This document shows positions 6,826 to 11,725 of a DNA stretch of 11,725 nucleotides, one piece after another. The notes beneath the pieces are model-generated. The model was given only the letters and a program-made list of their open reading frames with translations. It ran no database searches and was not told where the DNA came from. A program made the translations under genes and the position numbers. The stretch comes from Methanobacteriota archaeon (GTDB lineage Archaea > Thermoplasmatota > Poseidoniia > Poseidoniales > Poseidoniaceae), in NCBI GenBank assembly GCA_002726845.1, contig PBSP01000075.1, positions 1 to 11,725 on the forward strand, read 5' to 3'. How positions within the stretch are numbered: the first letter of the stretch is position 1; each line of letters opens with the position of its first letter.

Positions 6826-7710
6826 ATGGCTTCACCGGACCCATACACGACTCTGGGTGTTTCGCGCGATGCTTCGGATGCCGAAATCAAGCGCGCATTC
6901 CGCAAATTGGCGCGGAAATATCATCCCGATCGGAATCCAGATGACAATGCTGCAGAAGCGAAATTCAAGGAAGTTCAAGCAGCGTACGAGACCATTGGTG
7001 ATGCGTCCAAGCGTCAGGAATACGACCAGAAGAAACGCATGGAAAACATGTTCGGAGGAGGAGGACGTTCGCCGTTTGGAGGAGGAATGGGCGGAGGCTT
7101 TGACGACTTTATCGGACAGATGTTCGGGGGACAGCAACAAAACCCATTCCAGCAACGACGCAGACCAAATCCCCCGCAAGCAAAAGGTACTGACGTACAT
7201 GTTTCTGTCGACATTGACCTCAACACTGCAGAGCGAGGGGGAGAACTGCAATTCCAAGCCCAACGCCTCAAGGTTGGTGGAAACAACGTGGCATCCAAAG
7301 TCCACCAGAATTTCAAAATTCGAATAAAACCCGGCGAGCCGCACGGTTCGGTAAAACGCCTCAAACAGCAAGGGAACGAACATCCACAAGGAACACCAGG
7401 CGATCTTCACGTCACCATCCGTATCGATGCAGGCGAAGGTCGGCGATGGGAAAATGGAATTTTGATACAGGAAATTTCAATTCCGTTCTCGACCATGATG
7501 CTCGGTGGGAAAGTGAAAATAGAATTGCCAAACGGGAAATCTGGATTGCTCAAGGTTGCCGAAAACAGCCAACCTGGTGATCGACGTCGAATGGCAGGTG
7601 CAGGTTACAACGGCGGTGACCTTGACCTCGAGTTTGTTCTTGAGGAATTTGAAGAATTGACACCCGAACAAAAGGCAGCAGTCGAATCTTTACGGGACGT
7701 AGGACTGTGA
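6820..7710 (+). CDS. dnaJ: DnaJ/CbpA-like Hsp40 co-chaperone without zinc finger
   Basis: This 296-residue co-chaperone delivers unfolded clients to DnaK (Hsp70) and stimulates its ATPase. The order is J domain (about 6-72) with the essential HPD at residues 35-37, a Gly/Phe-rich segment (about 77-110), a short Gln/Arg/Pro linker, and two beta-rich C-terminal substrate-binding domains (about 123-290; KGTDVHVSVDIDL, GTPGDLHVTIRID, MMLGGKVKIELPNG). The CXXCXGXG zinc-finger repeats of classical DnaJ are absent, so it is class II, like CbpA or DNAJB. The ATG at 6820 is chosen because the G-rich ribosome site AGGGGTGG lies about 11 bases upstream; ATG 6826 and GTG 6805 are in frame alternatives. 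Neither dnaK nor grpE is nearby; the partner gene is the RNase R-like gene 4 bases downstream. Confidence 0.92.
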   Translation: MHMASPDPYTTLGVSRDASDAEIKRAFRKLARKYHPDRNPDDNAAEAKFKEVQAAYETIGDASKRQEYDQKKRMENMFGGGGRSPFGGGMGGGFDDFIGQMFGGQQQNPFQQRRRPNPPQAKGTDVHVSVDIDLNTAERGGELQFQAQRLKVGGNNVASKVHQNFKIRIKPGEPHGSVKRLKQQGNEHPQGTPGDLHVTIRIDAGEGRRWENGILIQEISIPFSTMMLGGKVKIELPNGKSGLLKVAENSQPGDRRRMAGAGYNGGDLDLEFVLEEFEELTPEQKAAVESLRDVGL

Positions 7711-7714
7711 ACCT

Positions 7715-9937
7715 ATGCGTCGCAAAACTCGAGTAAAATCCGCACGAGGTCCAGACTCGGAACGTATGTGGCGCCGTTTGACATCCTTGTTCAAGGCTGA
7801 ATCCGATTGGGAGAGGTGTTGGACGTCGAACGATATTGTAGAATTTCTGCTCGAACATGAAGCCTTACCCCCAAGTCGAGAGGATTCCAAAGCATATCGG
7901 AAACGACTCTCTTCAGAACTTGATGAAATCATTCGCAGTTCTCGCAAACAGGCTGGTCATTTCAAGTGGGAAGGTAGCAACACAATCTCAGCTCGCCGGC
8001 GAGATGTCATCATCGAAATCGAGCAATCCATTGCTGATTGGTCGTCTCGGCTAACCCGTCTTGAACAAACGCCCATTGAGGACAAAGACGCGTGGAACGA
8101 AGTCCTCGATGCCTTGGAAGCCTTGCTTCTCAATCGACCGCTCCCTGAGTCCATTCAGATTCACTCAGAGATTGACCTCAACTGGAAAAAATTTGACCTG
8201 AAATTGGAACTAAAACGTCTCGCAGCCAGAGTATCAGGTCTTCGATTCCCAGAGTTTGAACCCGCCCTTGCAATGATGCTTATTCGATCGAAACAGTGGT
8301 CTGTTCTCGATTTGCTTGTTCATCGACTTGACTGGCGCAGAAAACATCGAGACAATCCATTTCCATCAACGTACGATGCAAGTCTCGAACAATGGGCCAA
8401 ACGTCTCCCCGACGTTGATGGAGATGCAGCATTAGCAGAAGGAAGAAAGGATCTTCGGCATTTGCACTTCGTTACCATCGATCCTCCTGATGCAAAGGAT
8501 TTTGATGATGCAATATGCCTTGAAGAACACGATAACGGAAAGACACTTTGGGTTGCAATTGCCGATGTTGCTCATTACGTCGCAAAAGATTCCTCCCTCG
8601 ATGCTGCAGCCCAATCGCGTGCAACATCCGTATACCTGCCTCATGCAGTACTCCCGATGCTGCCGTTTCGGCTTGCTGATGATTTATGCTCGCTGCGGGA
8701 AAATGTTCCACGTCTTGCCATGGTGATTGAAATGGTGCTGGGCAGCAACAACAACGTCGTTTCATCCAAAGCCCACGAGGCGATTGTTTTGGTGAAAGAA
8801 AATTTAGCGTACGAAGAGACGTTGAGCGATACGCGTTGGGACAGTTTGTTTGCATTGGCAGACGCATGGCAGCAAGATGAACTTCGTTTGAACGTACAGC
8901 AAGGTGAACAACGCCCAAGAATTCATGGCAAGAATGAAGTGTCCATCGATGTCAAATGGCCCAACAAAGCGACTAAAATGATTGAAACGTTCATGGTGAA
9001 AACCAACAACATTGTTGGCGAAATGCTTGGATCTGCTGGCGCACCACTCCCGTGGCGTTGCCACCCCATGCCAGATTCAGCCGATGTGAACAACCTCAAC
9101 AAACAACTCCAAGCCCTGGATATTTCAATCCAACTTCCTGAACCTCGCACCAAATCGAAAAGTCAAGACGAAACAGATGAGCTTGCTGGGTTGTTGGGTG
9201 CATGGGCCGGTCAAGATATCGATTTAAGCGGGCTTTCTACGGAGGAAACCAAAACTCAGGTTCCCGATTATGTTGCCAACGTCTCCGCTCAAGATGCGCG
9301 AGATGAAATGCTGGATGGACTGCGACAAGCACAAGAACAAGCCAGTTCCCTTCGTTCATCCTTGCGTCGTGTTGTTGACCAAGGTCTGTTTCAGTTGATG
9401 AATCGCGCCCGATACGATGCGAGCAACATTGGCCACTTTGGCTTGAATCTGGACGCTTATGCTCACTTTACAAGTCCAATTCGACGTTACCCTGACCTCG
9501 TTGTTCACCGTCAACTCAAAGCGATGTTGCACAAGCATAACTGGGCATACACCAAAGACGAAATGGTTGAATTAAGCGAACATTGTTCTCAACAAGGTCG
9601 AATGGCTCAAGTGCTTGAATGGGAGCTTGTTGCAATGACGCTCAATTACCATCTTTTGAATCCGGAACAACAAACTTGGAACGCCCGAGTCGTTGGACTG
9701 AGAACGCCTTGGATTTTCCTCGATCTGAACGACGATGGTTCGATGCATGGACGGATGCATCTTAAGCAGCTCTCAAGCAAGAGAAATCTCTTCATTGACG
9801 AACATGGATTGTGTTTGATGGGAGAGGAGCGGGACGGCCAAACAGAAACGGTCGTACTTCAATTAGGTCAAGTGTTTCCCTGCCGCATCCGTGGATTGGA
9901 CCTCTGGTCGGGCCGTCTTGACCTCGCACCAGTCTGA
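7715..9937 (+). CDS. rnr: RNase II/R-family 3'-5' exoribonuclease
   Basis: A 740-residue processive 3'-5' exoribonuclease of the RNB family, expected to degrade RNA to short products in the cytoplasm. The catalytic RNB domain spans about 245-605. Its acidic metal site is TIDPPDAKDFDDAI, with D256, D262, D264 and D265 spaced as in E. coli RNase R. Other family blocks are VAIADVAHYV (280-289), FRLADDLCSLREN (318-330), MVKTNNIVGEML (427-438) and FGLNLDAYAHFTSPIRRYPDL (575-595). An S1 domain fills about 653-738. The N-terminal 240 residues are charged and mostly helical, with no recognisable cold-shock OB folds, and a Ser/Glu/Gln-rich insert of roughly 55 residues lies near 478-540. It begins 4 bases after the dnaJ stop, so the two are almost surely co-transcribed. 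RNB proteins are patchy in archaea, so horizontal acquisition by the lineage is possible. Confidence 0.91.
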   Translation: MRRKTRVKSARGPDSERMWRRLTSLFKAESDWERCWTSNDIVEFLLEHEALPPSREDSKAYRKRLSSELDEIIRSSRKQAGHFKWEGSNTISARRRDVIIEIEQSIADWSSRLTRLEQTPIEDKDAWNEVLDALEALLLNRPLPESIQIHSEIDLNWKKFDLKLELKRLAARVSGLRFPEFEPALAMMLIRSKQWSVLDLLVHRLDWRRKHRDNPFPSTYDASLEQWAKRLPDVDGDAALAEGRKDLRHLHFVTIDPPDAKDFDDAICLEEHDNGKTLWVAIADVAHYVAKDSSLDAAAQSRATSVYLPHAVLPMLPFRLADDLCSLRENVPRLAMVIEMVLGSNNNVVSSKAHEAIVLVKENLAYEETLSDTRWDSLFALADAWQQDELRLNVQQGEQRPRIHGKNEVSIDVKWPNKATKMIETFMVKTNNIVGEMLGSAGAPLPWRCHPMPDSADVNNLNKQLQALDISIQLPEPRTKSKSQDETDELAGLLGAWAGQDIDLSGLSTEETKTQVPDYVANVSAQDARDEMLDGLRQAQEQASSLRSSLRRVVDQGLFQLMNRARYDASNIGHFGLNLDAYAHFTSPIRRYPDLVVHRQLKAMLHKHNWAYTKDEMVELSEHCSQQGRMAQVLEWELVAMTLNYHLLNPEQQTWNARVVGLRTPWIFLDLNDDGSMHGRMHLKQLSSKRNLFIDEHGLCLMGEERDGQTETVVLQLGQVFPCRIRGLDLWSGRLDLAPV

Positions 9938-9981
9938 CATCAAACCTTTTTACAGCATGCATTGAGCAGTGGATGAGACCT
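9938..9981 (+). promoter_or_regulatory. Short spacer: T-run terminator and/or promoter before the copper ATPase
   Basis: A run of five T at 9947-9951 follows the exonuclease stop by 9 bases and could end the dnaJ-rnr transcript in the archaeal manner. The same AT-rich patch (CTTTTTACAG) lies about 26 bases before 9976, so it could equally be a TATA element giving a very short leader for the next gene. Both readings are weak. Confidence 0.3.
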
Positions 9982-11725
9982 ATGACATCTGAGGCAACCT
10001 ATCGCATCGAGGGCATGACATGTGCCGCTTGCGTCGCTTCAGTTGACTCCATCATATCACGGATTGACGGTGTTGAACATGTACGAGTCAATCTCGCTTT
10101 GGAAAAGGCCGTTGTGCGGTGGAAAGAAGGTACACATCAAAACGACGATGCTGTTCATCGTGCGGTGAACCAAGGAGGATTTTCGGCACAATCGATGCCA
10201 ACGCCGCAACAGATTCGCAAGGGACGGGAACGTGTTGTTCATCAACAAGGAACAACTGCAGGACTTGCTTTGCTTTTTGCGATTCCAACGCTGATTGTGA
10301 GCATGTTTCTTTCGGAAATTGGAAGCAGCAACGGGATGAATTCAAATTGGCTTATTGCCTTCATTCTAACCCTTCCTGTCTACACCTACTTTGGCCAACA
10401 ATTCCATGTCGGGGCATGGAAGGCGTTGCGGAATGGTCGAGCCAATATGGACGTTCTTGTGCACCTTGGAACCTCAACCGCATTCATTTGGTCGACACTG
10501 GTTTTGTTTGAACCCCTTCTTCCGTTCCTTCCCGACCTTTTCGCCAAAACAGAGCACGTTTACTTCGATGGTGCTTCGCTCATCATCGCTTTTATCTTGC
10601 TTGGGAATTACCTTGAAGGAAAAGCGAAATTGCAGGCAACAGATTCAATCTTCTCGTTGATGAATCTACAACCTAAAACAGCAAATGTCCTTTGTGAAGA
10701 CGGGAAAGTCGACATCACTCCTGTTGAGGAAATCGAACCAGGGACGACAATCCTTGTGAAAACAGGGCAAACCGTTCCCCTTGACGGCGAAGTGGTTGAC
10801 GGTTCTGCACTGATGGACATGTCAATGATGACCGGTGAAACCTACCCCGTTCGGGTAAACGTGGGTGATGAAGTTGTTGGCGGGACCATTTTGATCGATG
10901 CCTCACTGACGATTTCGACCACACAACCGTACCACCAAACCGTTCTTTCCAACGTGATCAAACTGGTGGATGAAGCCCAAATGGGAAAGGCTCCAATTCA
11001 GCGACATGTTGACCGTATCGCTTCGATATTCGTACCAATCGTCATCGTCTGCGCTCTGACCTCTGTAATCTATTGGAGCGTTTTCAGCAACGGATTCGGT
11101 TCCCGCTCTGGAGGTGATGTTGCCGTACTCGCTTTGGTATCCACATTGGTCATCGCATGTCCTTGTGCTCTTGGCCTAGCGACGCCAACCGCATTGATGG
11201 TAGGGACTGGTGTTGGTGCTCGATACGGATTGCTGATCAAAGGCATCGAAGCATTGGAACAGTCCCATGCAACAACAACGCTCGTGTTGGATAAGACTGG
11301 GACTTTGACAACTGGAAAACCAAAAGTTTCCCACATTGAATTTCTTCAAGGTGAAGTTCGAGAGATTCTCGGCATTGCTGCATCACTTGAACACGGCAGC
11401 ACGCATCCACTTGCCGATGCCATCACCGTTGCTTGGTCCAATGTAACAAACGAGCGACCGGAGGTCAACAACATCGAAAACGTTGGAGGCATGGGTATAA
11501 CGGGCACCATTGAGGACGATGTTGTCGCAATCGGTAACGAACCGTTAATGCAGAAGTGCAACATCGATTTGACACCGTACCAAGGGAGAATCCGAACCGC
11601 TGCAGCCAAAGGCGTCACTCTGTCCTTTGTCTCAAAAGGTGAACATTTACTCGGCTGGATTGAGGTGACGGACCGATTGCGTCCGTCGACGAAAAAGGCC
11701 CTCGCCTATGCCAACCAAAATCAAC
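9982..11725 (+). CDS. copA: Copper-type P1B ATPase (CopA-like), 3' end outside window
   Basis: The frame is open from the ATG at 9982 to the right edge (581 codons, no stop). It codes for a heavy-metal P-type ATPase that exports Cu(I) across the membrane using ATP. Visible in order are one N-terminal heavy-metal-binding domain (about 5-70) with GMTCAAC (C14, C17), four helices (about 94-112, 123-140, 157-172, 195-212), the actuator domain with TGE at 284-286, helix 5 (about 346-366), helix 6 with the metal-site CPC (C393, C395), the phosphorylated Asp in DKTGT (D437) and the nucleotide-site HP pair (H475-P476). CPC plus a CXXC domain points to the monovalent copper/silver class, but the deciding residues in helices 7 and 8 and the GDGxND hinge are beyond the edge. 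An in-frame ATG at 9973 would add three residues. Its neighbours give no further clue to regulation. Confidence 0.93.
   Translation, partial: MTSEATYRIEGMTCAACVASVDSIISRIDGVEHVRVNLALEKAVVRWKEGTHQNDDAVHRAVNQGGFSAQSMPTPQQIRKGRERVVHQQGTTAGLALLFAIPTLIVSMFLSEIGSSNGMNSNWLIAFILTLPVYTYFGQQFHVGAWKALRNGRANMDVLVHLGTSTAFIWSTLVLFEPLLPFLPDLFAKTEHVYFDGASLIIAFILLGNYLEGKAKLQATDSIFSLMNLQPKTANVLCEDGKVDITPVEEIEPGTTILVKTGQTVPLDGEVVDGSALMDMSMMTGETYPVRVNVGDEVVGGTILIDASLTISTTQPYHQTVLSNVIKLVDEAQMGKAPIQRHVDRIASIFVPIVIVCALTSVIYWSVFSNGFGSRSGGDVAVLALVSTLVIACPCALGLATPTALMVGTGVGARYGLLIKGIEALEQSHATTTLVLDKTGTLTTGKPKVSHIEFLQGEVREILGIAASLEHGSTHPLADAITVAWSNVTNERPEVNNIENVGGMGITGTIEDDVVAIGNEPLMQKCNIDLTPYQGRIRTAAAKGVTLSFVSKGEHLLGWIEVTDRLRPSTKKALAYANQNQ

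Noticed and set aside
6434..6844. A longer SecE starting at 6844 (136 residues)
   Set aside because: The added 48 residues would cover the TATA-like box and the divergent region. A clear ribosome site lies directly before the ATG at 6700.
6832..7410. A 192-codon open frame on the minus strand opposite dnaJ, and a shorter one at 7014-7364
   Set aside because: They are fully antisense to a well-supported J-domain gene, and their translations show no recognisable domain. The codon pattern of dnaJ explains the open frames.
9735..9765. Further ATGCAT copies inside rnr and near 9957, as a possible repeated regulatory site
   Set aside because: The hexamer is short and scattered through coding sequence as well, so chance explains it. 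Only the paired copies at the dnaJ start have a positional argument.
1..11725. A mobile element, CRISPR array, toxin-antitoxin pair or defence system
   Set aside because: No direct-repeat array, transposase or integrase motif, or small paired ORFs were seen. All sizeable genes have core or transport functions, and base composition looks even.

Overview
The window looks like ordinary chromosomal core sequence from an archaeon. The best fit is the Marine Group II / Poseidoniales–Thermoplasmata side of the Euryarchaeota. The archaeal markers are an adjacent secE (Sec61 gamma) and spt5 pair, with archaeal-style NGN and KOW domains in Spt5, and TATA-like boxes about 25 bases before likely transcription starts. 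Next to these sit genes common in bacteria and in surface-water archaea: a duplicated-FtsX ABC permease, an RNase II/R-family exonuclease, DnaJ and a CPC-type copper ATPase. The lineage is inferred from gene content and protein style; no rRNA gene is present to settle it. Base composition looks even throughout. I see no mobile element, CRISPR array, tRNA, rRNA or defence island.

Layout. Bases 1-2768 (+) hold the 3' end of an ABC transporter ATPase, overlapping by 4 bases the start of a 792-residue permease with two FtsX domains. An aquaporin-family channel (about 2871-3527, +) follows with its own likely promoter. After a 208-base gap comes a complete succinate dehydrogenase/fumarate reductase flavoprotein (3736-5493, +) with no sdhB, sdhC or sdhD beside it. 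It converges, with only 7 bases between stop codons, on a minus-strand operon of secE (6700-6434) and spt5 (6415-5501). A 119-base divergent region separates secE from a plus-strand pair, dnaJ (6820-7710) and an RNase R-like exonuclease (7715-9937), 4 bases apart. A copper-type P1B ATPase (9982 to the right edge) is cut off by the window.

How the genes fit together. The ABC pair forms one transporter. secE and spt5 join the protein-export channel and transcription elongation factor in one transcript, as often in archaea, but the usual ribosomal protein genes do not follow spt5. dnaJ and rnr appear to be one operon linking protein folding and RNA turnover. The aquaporin, flavoprotein and copper ATPase look like independent units.

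Most unusual. The Spt5 protein carries about 110 to 130 extra N-terminal residues that read as a Nudix hydrolase fold with a degenerate, probably inactive Nudix box. Other points are an RNase R-like protein with no recognisable cold-shock domains but a large alpha-helical N-terminus, an aquaporin lacking the selectivity-filter arginine after its second NPA motif, a solitary sdhA, and a small hairpin that would bury the dnaJ start codon. I found no multi-gene system that I would call new.
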